In this document: positions 1 through 9,493 of the stretch, in pieces
How the letters are laid out: each line of letters starts with the position of its first letter
Numbering within the stretch: position 1 is the stretch's first letter
Notes under the pieces: generated by a model
What the model was told of the DNA's origin: nothing
Databases searched by the model: none
What the model saw: the letters and a program-made list of their open reading frames with translations, nothing else
Source: Hymenobacter telluris
Lineage (GTDB): Bacteria > Bacteroidota > Bacteroidia > Cytophagales > Hymenobacteraceae
Reading direction: 5' to 3'
NCBI RefSeq assembly: GCF_017313265.1
Contig: NZ_JAFLQZ010000001.1
Location: 434,001-498,000 of the forward strand
DNA length: 64,000 bases
Position numbers and translations under genes: made by a program

Positions 1-907
1 ACTTGAACGGGGCCAGTTGTACATAGTAGAAGGGCAGCGTTGGGTCGTGCCAGGCGGTGCGCCAGTTGCCGATTAAGGTGTTCAGCTTGTGCGTGTAGCT
101 GGTTGTTTCGCTCAGAAAGCAGTTGGATTCGCCCTGGTACCACAGGAACCCGCGCAAGGCCAGCGGCGCCAGTGGCCGGATCATCGGCTCGTAGAATTTG
201 CCAGGGTCACCGTCCACTTTCTGGCTGGCGTAGTACGGGTCCTGCGCAAAAGCTTCTTCGGCAATCCAGGGCTCGATGCGGCTGCCCGGAATAGCGGAGG
301 AAATAACCCCGATGGGCACTTTCAGATGGTCGTACAGCTCCTTGGCGAAGAAATAGGCCGGGGCCGAAAATGACCGTAAGGCCGAATCCTGCGCGATGCT
401 CCAGCCCTTATGCTGGGGCTCAGGCTTCACCAGCTCTTTGCGGTTCACCAGAAAAATCCGGATGGCCGGGTTGTGGGCGCGGTCCAGTTCCGTGAGCGGG
501 CTGGCATCCTCGGTGGCCGGAATCGTCACCTTGCTGTTTTTGCGCATGGTGTACTCCATGTTCGACTGCCCCGAGGCCAGCCACACTTCCCCCACCAGAA
601 TATCGTGCAGCCGAATGGTGTTGCGCCCTGTAATCACCAGCTCCGCTGGCTTCGCTGAGGCCGTTAGCGGCTGTAAGGTTACTTGCCAATGACCCGCTGC
701 ATCGGTGGTAGTACGCTGCTGCTGGCGGCCAAACTGCACCGTCACTGCTTCGCCCGGCGTGGCCGTGCCCCAAATGGGCAGCGGCTTGTTGCGCTGCAAT
801 ACCATATTATGCCCGAGGATGCGGGGCAGCACCACGTCGGCTTGGGCCGGGGCGGAGGCTAGCAAACCTAGCAGCGCCGTAATTGATACGGTGTAGAGAC
901 GCGACAC
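1..907 (-). CDS. Sialate O-acetylesterase-type carbohydrate esterase (3' part outside window)
   Basis: The gene is partial: the reading frame stays open to base 1. It encodes a secreted SGNH-type esterase expected to remove acetyl groups from pectic sugars in the periplasm. The translation holds the GQSNM block with the likely nucleophile serine (about 115 residues after the chosen start) and a later WYQGESN block, both typical of the sialate O-acetylesterase (SASA) family. I chose GTG at 907 because it begins MSRLYTVSITALLGLLASAPAQA-like residues, a clean Sec signal peptide. An in-frame ATG at 1021, four bases after the upstream stop, would add 38 residues encoded by an inverted repeat (893-990). 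It is probably co-transcribed with the gene at 1026-4172. The family call is firm; the start is uncertain. Confidence 0.85.
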   Translation of the reverse strand, partial: MSRLYTVSITALLGLLASAPAQADVVLPRILGHNMVLQRNKPLPIWGTATPGEAVTVQFGRQQQRTTTDAAGHWQVTLQPLTASAKPAELVITGRNTIRLHDILVGEVWLASGQSNMEYTMRKNSKVTIPATEDASPLTELDRAHNPAIRIFLVNRKELVKPEPQHKGWSIAQDSALRSFSAPAYFFAKELYDHLKVPIGVISSAIPGSRIEPWIAEEAFAQDPYYASQKVDGDPGKFYEPMIRPLAPLALRGFLWYQGESNCFLSETTSYTHKLNTLIGNWRTAWHDPTLPFYYVQLAPFK

Positions 908-990
908 CTCGCGTCTCCGCGTTGCTGATGTTGTTATAACTGCATGGTCACAGTCGTTCAACGACGAGACGCGAAGTATCGCGTCTCTAC
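893..990. repeat. Family C inverted-repeat element, copy 1
   Basis: Two 25-base arms (893-917 and 966-990) face each other across a spacer of about 48 bases. Each arm is itself palindromic, of the form GAGACGC-n-GCGTCTC with GTA on the outside. The element lies in the 5' end of the esterase gene and contains its likely GTG start at 907. Other copies are at 11076, 46511 and 53791. Confidence 0.85.
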
Positions 991-1025
991 ATAGCGTACG
1001 AAGGTGTTGTAGAAGCTGCATTTCC

Positions 1026-4000
1026 TTATTTCTTAACGAGCCACACCACATCAGCGCCGGTAGCAGGGCTGTTCAGCGTCACCGACTGCCCGCCTTTCAC
1101 CGTTTCCTTGGAGGCAATTACCTGACCCGTTTTCGGGTTGATGTGGCGGACGGTGAACGAGCCTTTCAGGGCCGACAAATCCAGCTGCACGGGCGCGGTA
1201 CCCTCACGGTAGACCACAAAGCCTGTTTTGCCGTCACTCAGGGCCCACTGGCCGGCAGGCTTGCCGGGTAGCGCCACCGGCGTCATGGCTGCTACGGCAG
1301 CGGCAAAACGCGCATCCTCTACGCGCGGCACGCTGGCCAAGGAGCCGCCGGCTAGCAGCACGGCCCACCCGAAAGTGTCGTAGTTGTCGGCGGAGTAGAG
1401 CACGGCTTTGGTGGGGAACTGCTGGCGGTACTCGCGCACGGCCCGGTACACCTGCTCGAACGAGCTGCGCTTGGGCTTCAGCAACCGGGCGTGCTGGCGC
1501 GGGGCCAGGTTCTGGCCGCCAGCCGGGGCGTAGGTGCTGCCGTCGAACTGGTAGTGCCAGTAGTTGATGTCGATGACGTCAACCACGGCGGCGCGGGCGG
1601 GGTCAGCCAGAATGGCATCCTGTACGTCTTTGGTGGTGCTGAGGGCAATGGTGGCTTGCTGGCCGGTTTCCGTTTCCCACTCCTTAATGGTATCCAGCCA
1701 GAACTGCACGAAGGCCAGCGGACCCGTGAATTCGGCCCCAATCAAGTGAATGACGCCGGTTTTGCCCACGAAGTTGTTGAGGCACTGCCGGATGTAGGCC
1801 CGGTGCAGCGGCCGGCGGGTGGCGTCCGTCACGTCGTAGAACTGCTCGGCCATGAAGATGCGCTTGTCGCCGGCGTAGGGGGCAGGCTCAGGGAAACCGG
1901 TGTTGTTGAGGTTGTTGACCGGGCGCCAGGGGAAATCGGCGTAGTGGGCGCCGGCCTCGATGATGTTGTGCTGGAAATAGTGCTGGTTGAGTAGTACGAG
2001 GCCTTTTTGGTCGGCGAGGTCGGCAAATTCGGCCAGGCGGTTCCAGTACCAGTGGTTGTACTTGGTGAGGTCGTAGCGGCTGAGGCCGTCCCAGGCGGTG
2101 CCCTGGCCACTGCGGGCAAAGGGCAGCTCGTAGAACGGCGGCCATACTTCGCCATCCATGCGCTTCACCCGCTCGTGGTCGTCGCGGCGCCGGTCGTACC
2201 ACAGGCCGTAGTTGTGGCTGAGGGCCACCACGTTTTGCACCCGCATCGAGTCCGTCATCTCCGGCAGCTCGTCGGTGAGGCCGGCGCCCGTCATACCGGG
2301 CACGAAGCGCGTGACGTGGGGCTTGGGGTTGCGCAAGCCGTAGGGCCGGGCGCTGCCATTCCACCACGGCACGTCCAGCCGGCGGCCCGTCACGAGGGCA
2401 TTGCCGCGGGTTAGTACGCCGCGCGTCACTTGCAGCGGGGCAGCATACGTGGGCTTGGCGGCGGGTTTCACCTTCAGCTTGTCGATGCTCGGCGCAGTAG
2501 TTTGGGTGGCAATGAGCTGCCGGCTCGGGGCGGCCTGGATGAACGCCAACACAGTAGGGGCGGCCTCCACCGATAGTTTCGTCAGCTCCTGCGCCACCGA
2601 TACGGGCGGACTGCTGGAGGCTTCGGTGGAAATCGGCAGGAGCACGGCGCGGCTGGCCACCGAGGCCCCGAGGCGGTCCTGGAGCTGCGCGTAGTAGAGG
2701 CTGCGGGGGCGGATATGTTCGTTGGACTGTTCCCAGTGGCCGTTGCCGGCAAATTGGGCCCAGGTGCCAAACGCCCAGTTCTGGGCCGTTGGGGGCTGGT
2801 AACAATCGACGCGGGCGGCGGTGCACTGCCAGAACACGCTGTTGGCCGCGGCCCAGCCGGCGCCTTGGCCATCCTGCTCCCGGTTGCCGAAGCGCAGGGC
2901 CTGGCCGTATTCTTTCACGATGTCGAACAAGGTGCCCGAAGCCCAGCTGTCGATGGCGCCGCTGAAACTGTTGGCGTCTTCGGCCTCGCATTGCACAAAG
3001 GCATTGGGGCCGGCGGCGCAGTAGCCCACGGCAAAATCGTGGTAGCCCGACTGCGCGTAGAGCCGCTGGAACAGGGTTTGCTGGCCCTTGGTCAGGAAGG
3101 TGTTGCGCCGCTCGCCGCCGATTTCCGATACCGGCTCGGTGGAAATGCAGTCCTCCACCGTCACGCGGCGGGCGGTTTCGTGGGCCAACACCGCCGAGCC
3201 CGCAAAGTGCCGAAACGCCACCTGCCGCACCCAGGCATCCTGCACGTTGTCGAGGACCACGGCCATCCAGCGGTGGTCCTCGTCCTTGGGATTCACGGCG
3301 TCCACCGTCGATTCTAGCCGCAGATTCTCCACGCCAACCTGCGTGAGCAGGCCCGGCCAGGTGTAGCGGGCCACGGCGCCCCCGCCGTAGGTTTTATCAA
3401 GGGCCGTGGTGATGGGCGCGTCCAGGGTGAGGCCGTTGGCATCAACAGCCACCACTTGCCGGTCCCAGAACAAGTCGCGCTGGCCGGGTTTCCAGCCCAG
3501 CGCCGATTCGCCCCCGCCGAAGCTCTGAGTGCCGAGCGTTTGAATCCAGGCCGCGGTGGAAGGGCGCTGGATGCGCACCCGGTCCCCGACTTTGAACCCG
3601 GTGGTATTGGCTACCCGCACGGTGCGGGCATTTACGGGCACGTAATTGTCGGTAACGGGCTGCGCGGTTTCCAGCTTCCGGTCGTTGCGGCCGGCCAAGG
3701 TAATCAGGTTGTCGCGCGAGTAACCGGTGCCGACGAGGGTGGTGCCATCGTCGCCCATGCCGCTGCCGCGCAGCACCACACCCGAGGCTCGTATCAGCAG
3801 CCGGCCGGCTACTTCGTGCTTGCCTTTGCCCAGCAACACTGCCCCCCGAAATCCATCCTTGCCCAGCGGTAACCCGGCCACGTAATCCAACGCCGCCTGA
3901 ATGCGAGCGGTGGCATCACCAGTCTGCACAGGTACCAGCACCCGAATGCTCACCATTGGAATAGCCTGCTCGCCCGCCCGGTAGCCGCAGTAGGAAAAGT

Positions 4001-4172
4001 CGGGTACCCGGTTGCCCAGCGAGTCGGGCGCGTACACCAGCTTGCCGTCTTTATCGGCCGCAACGGGTGGCGGTGGCACCGGCTTTTTGGGCGGCTTGCT
4101 TTGCGCCAGCGCTGGCGCAGCGCTGGCGGCTAGTACAATGAAAAGAGCAGGCAGGAAACGTGGTGTGGGCAC
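1026..4172 (-). CDS. Secreted two-domain protein: pectate-lyase-like beta-helix plus DUF6298-like C-terminal region
   Basis: This is a large secreted protein of about 1048 residues. After a signal peptide ending ASAAPALAQ, residues of about 60-480 look like a right-handed beta-helix, with repeated short hydrophobic turns and phrases such as RASGVVLRGSGM and NCTxx-like rungs. The C-terminal half has motifs resembling a TIM-barrel hydrolase (LLNQHYFQHN, HLIGAEFTGP, VIDINYWHYQFDG) and recalls DUF6298 proteins found with pectin loci. No activity can be assigned; a glycosidase acting on a pectic side chain is an inference from context. The longest frame starts at 4361, but its first 60 residues are translated repeats (VEMLRQAQHD, SPSPFSERGPGG), so I prefer GTG 4172 (or TTG 4181), which directly begins a signal peptide. 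Confidence 0.65.
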   Translation of the reverse strand: MPTPRFLPALFIVLAASAAPALAQSKPPKKPVPPPPVAADKDGKLVYAPDSLGNRVPDFSYCGYRAGEQAIPMVSIRVLVPVQTGDATARIQAALDYVAGLPLGKDGFRGAVLLGKGKHEVAGRLLIRASGVVLRGSGMGDDGTTLVGTGYSRDNLITLAGRNDRKLETAQPVTDNYVPVNARTVRVANTTGFKVGDRVRIQRPSTAAWIQTLGTQSFGGGESALGWKPGQRDLFWDRQVVAVDANGLTLDAPITTALDKTYGGGAVARYTWPGLLTQVGVENLRLESTVDAVNPKDEDHRWMAVVLDNVQDAWVRQVAFRHFAGSAVLAHETARRVTVEDCISTEPVSEIGGERRNTFLTKGQQTLFQRLYAQSGYHDFAVGYCAAGPNAFVQCEAEDANSFSGAIDSWASGTLFDIVKEYGQALRFGNREQDGQGAGWAAANSVFWQCTAARVDCYQPPTAQNWAFGTWAQFAGNGHWEQSNEHIRPRSLYYAQLQDRLGASVASRAVLLPISTEASSSPPVSVAQELTKLSVEAAPTVLAFIQAAPSRQLIATQTTAPSIDKLKVKPAAKPTYAAPLQVTRGVLTRGNALVTGRRLDVPWWNGSARPYGLRNPKPHVTRFVPGMTGAGLTDELPEMTDSMRVQNVVALSHNYGLWYDRRRDDHERVKRMDGEVWPPFYELPFARSGQGTAWDGLSRYDLTKYNHWYWNRLAEFADLADQKGLVLLNQHYFQHNIIEAGAHYADFPWRPVNNLNNTGFPEPAPYAGDKRIFMAEQFYDVTDATRRPLHRAYIRQCLNNFVGKTGVIHLIGAEFTGPLAFVQFWLDTIKEWETETGQQATIALSTTKDVQDAILADPARAAVVDVIDINYWHYQFDGSTYAPAGGQNLAPRQHARLLKPKRSSFEQVYRAVREYRQQFPTKAVLYSADNYDTFGWAVLLAGGSLASVPRVEDARFAAAVAAMTPVALPGKPAGQWALSDGKTGFVVYREGTAPVQLDLSALKGSFTVRHINPKTGQVIASKETVKGGQSVTLNSPATGADVVWLVKK

Positions 4173-4210
4173 GATGGGCAACGGGGGAGTGATATTGTTC
4201 TGGTGGGGCG

Positions 4211-4253
4211 CCTCACCCCCCGGCCCCCTCTCCGAAAAAGGAGAGGGGGAGCC
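4211..4253. repeat. Family A element, single arm
   Basis: One arm of the commonest repeat here: CCTCACCCCCCGG followed by a hairpin CCCCCTCTCC-GAAAAA-GGAGAGGGGG and AGCC. The opposite arm is absent. It lies just upstream of the preferred start of the leftward gene at 4172 and is in frame with it. Confidence 0.8.
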
Positions 4254-4302
4254 AGACGAGTGGGGGTTTTGTACGGGGTGCCCCACGCATAGTAAAACTA
4301 TA

Positions 4303-4400
4303 AGAACGTCATGCTGAGCTTGCCGAAGCATCTCTACCGCCAAAGTAAATCTGATTACCACTGCGGTAGAGATGCTTCGGCAAGCTCAGCATGACGTTCT
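4303..4400. repeat. Family B inverted-repeat element, copy 1
   Basis: The arms AGAACGTCATGCTGAGCTTG... (4303-4340) and their inverse (4363-4400) are almost perfectly complementary across a spacer of about 22 bases. It fills the gap between the beta-helix gene and the pectate lyase gene. The full stem is about 38 base pairs. Confidence 0.85.
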
Positions 4401-4417
4401 AAAATCGAATACAGTCC

Positions 4418-6055
4418 TTACGACGGCTTCACCTCCTTCACGGGTACCACGCTGTTCAGGTACACCTCGATGTTGGTGTAGCCGTCTTTGCCGGCTACCT
4501 TGGTGGCGTCGGAGGCGTCGTTGGGGTTCAGCTTGTTTTTCTTTTCGTAGGCGTCGGGCATGCCGTCCTTGTCGGAGTCCTGGTAGGGCTGGCCGGCGTA
4601 GGTGGGGTAGCCGCCCACCTGGCTGATGTCGGTGATGATGCCCTGCTTGTAGGAGTCGATGGGCAGGCGGCGGTGCTTGAACTGGGTGTCGGGCAGCTTC
4701 ACGCCTTCCAGGTACTCGATTTTGCCGGTGCGCACCTGCTTTAGAATGCGGGTGTCCACCGGGTCACGCTTGGGCAGGTTGGCACCGGCGTTTTCCAGCA
4801 CGTAGCTGTAGGCTTTTTCGGTGGGGATGATGGTAATCTGCGGCATGGGCAGCGGCGAGTTTACCTTCATATCGGCGGTGTACTTGCCAGCGTCGGCCAT
4901 TTCCTCTACCTGCACGCCGCCGTTCCAGTTGTCTTTGGTTACCTTCTCGTTGCCTTCCATGATGTTGCCGTTCACGTAGGCGCGGCCGTACACCTGATAG
5001 GGCAATTTGCTGCGGCCCGATTCGGGTTTCAGAATCCGGTGGCCCACCGGCGAATCTTTGGGCGTGAGCGGACCGGGCTTGTAGTAATTGTTGATGATGT
5101 TGTACATGGCCCGGTAGTCGCCGCCGTCGGTGGAGCGGTGCACCCAGTTGAACATCACATTGTTGGCGAAGTTGAACACCCCGTTCCAGCCAATAGACGG
5201 GTTCCGGCCGGCGTTGTCGGCCCACAGGTTGCGCATGAACGTGCAGTTCTCGCCGCCCAGCGTGCTGCCAAAGGCGTGGTTCCAGGTGTCCAGCGCCTCC
5301 GAGAAGATGGAGTTCTGAATGGTGATGTTGACGGTGCCCAGCTTCTGCTCGGCAATGCCGGTGCTGTCGTTGTACATGTGGCGGTACATCGACATGTTCT
5401 CGTCCAAGCCCCAGCTAGCCGATACATGGTCAATCATGATGTTGCCGACCGGGTTGCCCCCGATGGCATCGTCGCGGCGGCCCACGTTGGTTTCGCCGCG
5501 GCGGAAGCGCATGTAGCGAATCACCACGTCGTGGGTGTTCAGCCACACCGATTCGCCGGCCACGCACACCCCGTCGCCGGGCGCGGTCTGGCCCGCAATG
5601 GTGATGTAGGGCGCCCGAATGATGAGTGGCGTTTTCAGCCGGATGATGCCCGCCACGTTGAACACTACCATGCGGGCGCCGCCTTGCTCACAAGCCTCGC
5701 GCAACGAGCCGGGGCCGCTGTCGGCCAGGCTGGTTACCACGTACACCTTGCCACCACGGCCCCCGAACGAGTACGCCCCGCCACCTTCCGCACCCGGAAA
5801 TGCCGGTATCGGCGACTGGGGCAAATCAATGGGGCGGGCAGCCCACGGAATGTAGGGCTTGCCGTTCTTGTTGTCGCGCTCAATGATGGGCAGCGCCTTG
5901 GCCCAGGCAATATCGGATTGCCGCTGGGCCTCTTTCATCATGTCGTTGGTGGCTTTCTGGACATCAGCCGGAATCTGCGGATACTGCGCCAGAGCGGCCT
6001 GTTGCGTGGCAAAAGACACGGCCAAACCGAGAAGAGGACGAGCGTATTTTTTCAT
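4418..6055 (-). CDS. Pectate lyase, polysaccharide lyase family 1
   Basis: Secreted pectate lyase (545 aa) expected to cleave de-esterified homogalacturonan by calcium-dependent beta-elimination. After a short signal peptide, the beta-helix carries the family signatures: AFPGAEGGGAYSFGGRGGK (about residue 85), GVCVAGES near 162, VIRYMRFRRG, and DHVSASWGLDEN near 208. The C-terminal 60 residues hold a calcium-binding repeat-like segment (DSDKDGMPDAYEKKN...NIEVYLNS) seen in many Bacteroidota PL1 enzymes. A close paralogue lies at 30957-32612. The gene diverges from the rightward operon at 6508, so its promoter is in 6056-6507. Confidence 0.93.
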   Translation of the reverse strand: MKKYARPLLGLAVSFATQQAALAQYPQIPADVQKATNDMMKEAQRQSDIAWAKALPIIERDNKNGKPYIPWAARPIDLPQSPIPAFPGAEGGGAYSFGGRGGKVYVVTSLADSGPGSLREACEQGGARMVVFNVAGIIRLKTPLIIRAPYITIAGQTAPGDGVCVAGESVWLNTHDVVIRYMRFRRGETNVGRRDDAIGGNPVGNIMIDHVSASWGLDENMSMYRHMYNDSTGIAEQKLGTVNITIQNSIFSEALDTWNHAFGSTLGGENCTFMRNLWADNAGRNPSIGWNGVFNFANNVMFNWVHRSTDGGDYRAMYNIINNYYKPGPLTPKDSPVGHRILKPESGRSKLPYQVYGRAYVNGNIMEGNEKVTKDNWNGGVQVEEMADAGKYTADMKVNSPLPMPQITIIPTEKAYSYVLENAGANLPKRDPVDTRILKQVRTGKIEYLEGVKLPDTQFKHRRLPIDSYKQGIITDISQVGGYPTYAGQPYQDSDKDGMPDAYEKKNKLNPNDASDATKVAGKDGYTNIEVYLNSVVPVKEVKPS

Positions 6056-6507
6056 AAGGTGGGAAGGAGTTTAATGGCAGCCAAGTAGCAAAACAAAAGG
6101 CGGCGCTACCTATACCATTTTTTCGACCCTGTGTAGGATGTTATCATTCGGCGCAACTGCTCGCAAACCGGGCGCGGTTTGGTGCTACTTACCCAATTTT
6201 TTAGCGGTAGTTGCAGGGCACAGCAAGCCCCCAGCTACACGAATATATTCTGCAAGCGGCATATTATTGGGGCGCCATGCCGCATGGCTGTCTTCTATAT
6301 AAGGAAGAAACTGCCTTCGTAATGCCACCGCTAAATTGCTGCGGAGCCGCCCTGAATTGCTTGAAATGCGCCGTCAGGAGCGGGTTTGGGAGGGCCGGGG
6401 GCCGTGGCAATATGCTATAAGAGGCAGAGAAGATGATATAAGGCCGGCCTGGGGTGGCGGTATACCTTTGATGAGGTAAAAACTCTCTTCACTGAAAAAA
6501 TCTGCCG
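6056..6507. promoter_or_regulatory. Divergent intergenic region between pectate lyase and the rightward operon
   Basis: No convincing gene lies in these 452 bases; a 69-codon frame at 6211-6420 has no recognisable features. The region should hold both divergent promoters. TATACCATTTT at 6111-6121 recurs in the same orientation at 23771-23781 upstream of the AraC gene, each time preceded by CTACC. GGTATACC occurs at 6459-6466. Confidence 0.55.
6463..6470 (+). promoter_or_regulatory. Candidate Bacteroidota -7 element (TACCTTTG)
   Basis: TACCTTTG fits the Bacteroidota housekeeping -7 consensus TAnnTTTG exactly and would place the transcript start about 30 bases before the ATG at 6508. I see no clear -33 TTG motif at the expected distance, so the call rests on one box. 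Confidence 0.4.
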
Positions 6508-9288
6508 ATGCGCTGGAGCCTGTGGAAGTGCCTTGCAACTAGTTGTTTCTTACTTGGCTGCCTGCTGCTTTCCGCCCTCGGCGCGTCGGCCGCTCCCGCG
6601 AAGCCCGCCCAGGCGCGCACCATCGTGCTGCCCAAAATGGCCCACGTGCGCCTGCGCTACGGCGCCGAGCGGCTGCAAGCGGCCCTGCAAGCGGCCGGCT
6701 ACAAAGTGAGCATCACCGAGCAGGACAAAGCCAGCGGCAAAAGCAACCAGATACTCATCGGCCGCGCCACCGACGCGCTGCTGACGCAGGCCGCCACCGC
6801 CTACCACGCCACGCCCGGCCAGGCACCCGGCAAGGAAGGCTTCACCATCACCTCAGCCGACAAAAACACCGTGCTGATTAGCGGCACCGATAATTCCGGC
6901 GTGCTCTACGGCTGCCTGGAGCTGGCCGAGCAAGTGAAAGCCCAAGGCAAAATAGGGGAGAAGCTGAGTTTGAAAGAGCAGCCCGAAATGGTGATGCGCG
7001 GCGCCTGCATCGGCATTCAAAAGCCGTATTACCTGCCCGGTCGCACGGTGTACGAGTACCCGTACACGCCCGAGGTGTTCCCGTGGCTCTACGATAAAGC
7101 CCTGTGGGTGAAGTACCTCGACATGCTGGCCGACAACCGCATGAACTCGCTCTACCTCTGGAACGGCCACCCGTTTGCCTCCCTGGTGCGCCTCAAGGAC
7201 TACCCCTACGCGGTGGAAGTGGACGATGCCACCTTCAAAAAGAACGAGGAGATGTACCGCTTCCTGACCGAGGAAGCCGATAAGCGCGGTATCTGGGTGA
7301 TTCAGATGTTCTACAACATCATCGTGTCCAAGCCCTTTGCCGAGCACCACAACATCAAAACCCAGGACCGCGCCCGGCCCATCGTGCCGCTCATTGCCGA
7401 TTACACCCGCAAGTCCATTGCCGCCTTCGTGGAGAAATATCCCAACGTAGGCCTCATGGTGGCGCTGGGCGAGGCCATGGAAGGCGTGGGCCAGGATGAC
7501 GTGGACTGGTTCAACAAAACCATCATTCCGGGCGTGCTCGACGGCCTGAAAGCTTCCGGTCAAACCGAGCTGCCGCCCATCGTGCTGCGCGCCCACGACA
7601 CCGACGCGCCCCGCGTAATCAACGCCGCGCTGCCGCTGTATAAGAACCTCTACACCGAAGCTAAGTTCAACGGCGAGGCCCTCACCACCTACACCCCGCG
7701 CGGCTCCTGGGCCGAGCTGCACCGCACGCTCAGCGGCATGAACTCGGTGCACATCGAGAATGTGCACATTCTGGCCAACCTGGAGCCGTTCCGCTACGGT
7801 TCGGCCGATTTCATCCAGAAATCGGTGCAGGCCATGCACAGCATCTACGGCGCCAATGGGCTGCACTTGTACCCGCAAGCCTCGTACTGGGACTGGCCCT
7901 ACACGGCCGATAAAGCCCCGGAGCGCCTGCTGCAAATCGACCGGGACTGGATGTGGTACAAGGCCTGGTCGCGCTACGCCTGGAAAGCCGACCGCCCCCG
8001 GCCGGCCGAGGTGAGCTACTGGGGCCGGGAGTTGGGCCAGCTGTTCGGCACCGATGAAGCCGCCGGCAAGCAAGTGCTGGAAGCCTACGAGCAAGCCGGC
8101 GAAATCGAGCCGAAACTGCTGCGCCGCTACGGCATCACCGACGGCAACCGCCAAACCCTGACCTTGGGCATGCTCATGGGCCAGCTCATCAACCCCAAGC
8201 GCTACGGCCTGTTCACGCTGCTCTATGAGTCGGAAGCGCCGGAGGGCGAGATGATTATCGAGTATGCCGAAAAGGAAGCCAAAGGGCAGAAGCACATCGG
8301 CGAAACCCCGCCCCAAGTGGCCGACGAAGTGCAGGCGCACGGCAAAGCCGCTGTGGCCGCCATTGAGCGCGCTGCCCCATCGGTTACCAAAAACCAGGCG
8401 GAGTTTGCGCGCGTCAAAAACGACATGTACTGCCAGGCCGTGCTGGCCGATTTCTACGCCGAAAAAGTGCGCGCCGCCTTGCAGGTGCTGCGCTACAAGT
8501 ACAGCAAGAACGTAACCGACCTGGAAGCCGCCGTGCCCGCGCTGGAACGCAGCGTGCAGCACTGGCAGAAGATGGTGGACCTCACCAAAGACACCTACCT
8601 CTACGCCAACAGCATGCAAACCGCCCAGCGCAAAATCCCGATGCGTGGCGTGGATGCCACCTACATCACCTGGGCCGAGATGCTGCCCGTGTATCAGCGG
8701 GAGCTAACCAACCTGCGCCACAGCATCGACTCCTTGAAAGCCGTGAAGGCGCTGCCCGCCTCGCAGAAGTTGGTAGTGCTGCGCAACGCCCCCGTGACCT
8801 TGCTCACGAAAGCCGGCACCTACTCAGTAGTGGCCGGGCAGGCGGTTTTCGCGGATACCACAGCGCAGATTACGGCCCTCGCGCCGGAGCTGGCCGGCCT
8901 GAAGGGTGTGCGGCTGAGTGCCAATCAGCAGCGCAAAAACGGCACGGAGCTACGCTTCACGACCACCAAGCCGGTACAGGTACTGGTAGGCTATTTCAAC
9001 CAGAAAAGTCCGCGTTACTTGCCCGCGCCGCAGCTGGAAATCGACGCCACCGCCAACGACTACGGCCAGGCCGACGTGAAGATTGCCAACGGCCTGGTGG
9101 TAGCCGGCCAGCCACCCGTGAATGTGCACGCCTATACCTTTAAAGCCGGCACGCACACCCTCAACCTCAGCCGCGGTGCCTGCCTGATTCTAGGCTTTGT
9201 GGACGCCAGCCAGCCGTTGCCGGCCTACAACGCAGGCCTGGGTAGCAGCGGCGAACAAGCCAAGGAAATCGACTGGCTGTTTCAGTAA
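6508..9288 (+). CDS. Large secreted putative glycoside hydrolase with GH20/GH67-type N-terminal domain
   Basis: A 926-aa secreted protein, first gene of the rightward operon. The signal peptide ends near ALGASAAPA. Residues of about 35-155 resemble the zincin-like N-terminal domain of GH20/GH67 enzymes (ILIGRATDALL, GFTITSADKNTVLISGTDNSGVLYG). The next 350 residues look like a TIM barrel (MLADNRMNSLYLWNGHP, LMVALGEAME, HLYPQASYWDWPY), followed by a helical region and a C-terminal beta domain. E in ALGEAME or acidic residues nearby are candidates for catalysis, but I cannot match the protein to one CAZy family. The locus context suggests an alpha-uronidase or another pectic side-chain activity; that is an inference. 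Confidence 0.6.
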   Translation: MRWSLWKCLATSCFLLGCLLLSALGASAAPAKPAQARTIVLPKMAHVRLRYGAERLQAALQAAGYKVSITEQDKASGKSNQILIGRATDALLTQAATAYHATPGQAPGKEGFTITSADKNTVLISGTDNSGVLYGCLELAEQVKAQGKIGEKLSLKEQPEMVMRGACIGIQKPYYLPGRTVYEYPYTPEVFPWLYDKALWVKYLDMLADNRMNSLYLWNGHPFASLVRLKDYPYAVEVDDATFKKNEEMYRFLTEEADKRGIWVIQMFYNIIVSKPFAEHHNIKTQDRARPIVPLIADYTRKSIAAFVEKYPNVGLMVALGEAMEGVGQDDVDWFNKTIIPGVLDGLKASGQTELPPIVLRAHDTDAPRVINAALPLYKNLYTEAKFNGEALTTYTPRGSWAELHRTLSGMNSVHIENVHILANLEPFRYGSADFIQKSVQAMHSIYGANGLHLYPQASYWDWPYTADKAPERLLQIDRDWMWYKAWSRYAWKADRPRPAEVSYWGRELGQLFGTDEAAGKQVLEAYEQAGEIEPKLLRRYGITDGNRQTLTLGMLMGQLINPKRYGLFTLLYESEAPEGEMIIEYAEKEAKGQKHIGETPPQVADEVQAHGKAAVAAIERAAPSVTKNQAEFARVKNDMYCQAVLADFYAEKVRAALQVLRYKYSKNVTDLEAAVPALERSVQHWQKMVDLTKDTYLYANSMQTAQRKIPMRGVDATYITWAEMLPVYQRELTNLRHSIDSLKAVKALPASQKLVVLRNAPVTLLTKAGTYSVVAGQAVFADTTAQITALAPELAGLKGVRLSANQQRKNGTELRFTTTKPVQVLVGYFNQKSPRYLPAPQLEIDATANDYGQADVKIANGLVVAGQPPVNVHAYTFKAGTHTLNLSRGACLILGFVDASQPLPAYNAGLGSSGEQAKEIDWLFQ

Positions 9289-9310
9289 TAGATGCTACAC
9301 AACCAAGCTG

Positions 9311-9453
9311 TTCTAGCGGGGGACCTCACCCCCTAGCCCCCTCTCCTCGGGGAGAGGGGAGACTAGCTTCTAGCTTTAAGAAAACTAAAGTCTAAATCTA
9401 GTTCCCCCTCTCTTTTGGAGAGGGGGCTAGGGGGTGAGGTCCCCCCGCTAGAA
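9311..9453. repeat. Family A inverted-repeat element (TAG variant)
   Basis: The outer arms read CTAGCGGGGGACCTCACCCCCTAG... and the inverse at the right end, including the flank TTCTAGCGGG/CCCGCTAGAA. Each arm has its own CCCCTCTCC/GGAGAGGGG hairpin, and an AT-richer spacer contains CTAGCTTCTAG-like words. It occupies the whole gap between two co-directional genes. Confidence 0.85.
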
Positions 9454-9493
9454 CAACAGCCGTGACGTAAGTGCCTCCAAAATCCAACTGACT

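Noticed and set aside
1491..1994. Long open frames on the opposite strand of the large genes (for example 1491-1994, 5039-6088, 6853-8619, 15960-17582, 38097-39773)
   Set aside because: They are antisense shadows typical of GC-rich coding sequence; the translations lack domains and signal peptides, while the other strand encodes recognisable enzymes.
4308..4400. Interpreting the repeated palindromes as CRISPR or as tRNA genes
   Set aside because: The copies are scattered single inverted repeats without regular spacers, and none folds as a tRNA cloverleaf with an anticodon arm.
6211..6420. A 69-codon frame in the 6056-6507 gap
   Set aside because: No ribosome site, low complexity and no recognisable domain; the region is better explained as a divergent promoter.
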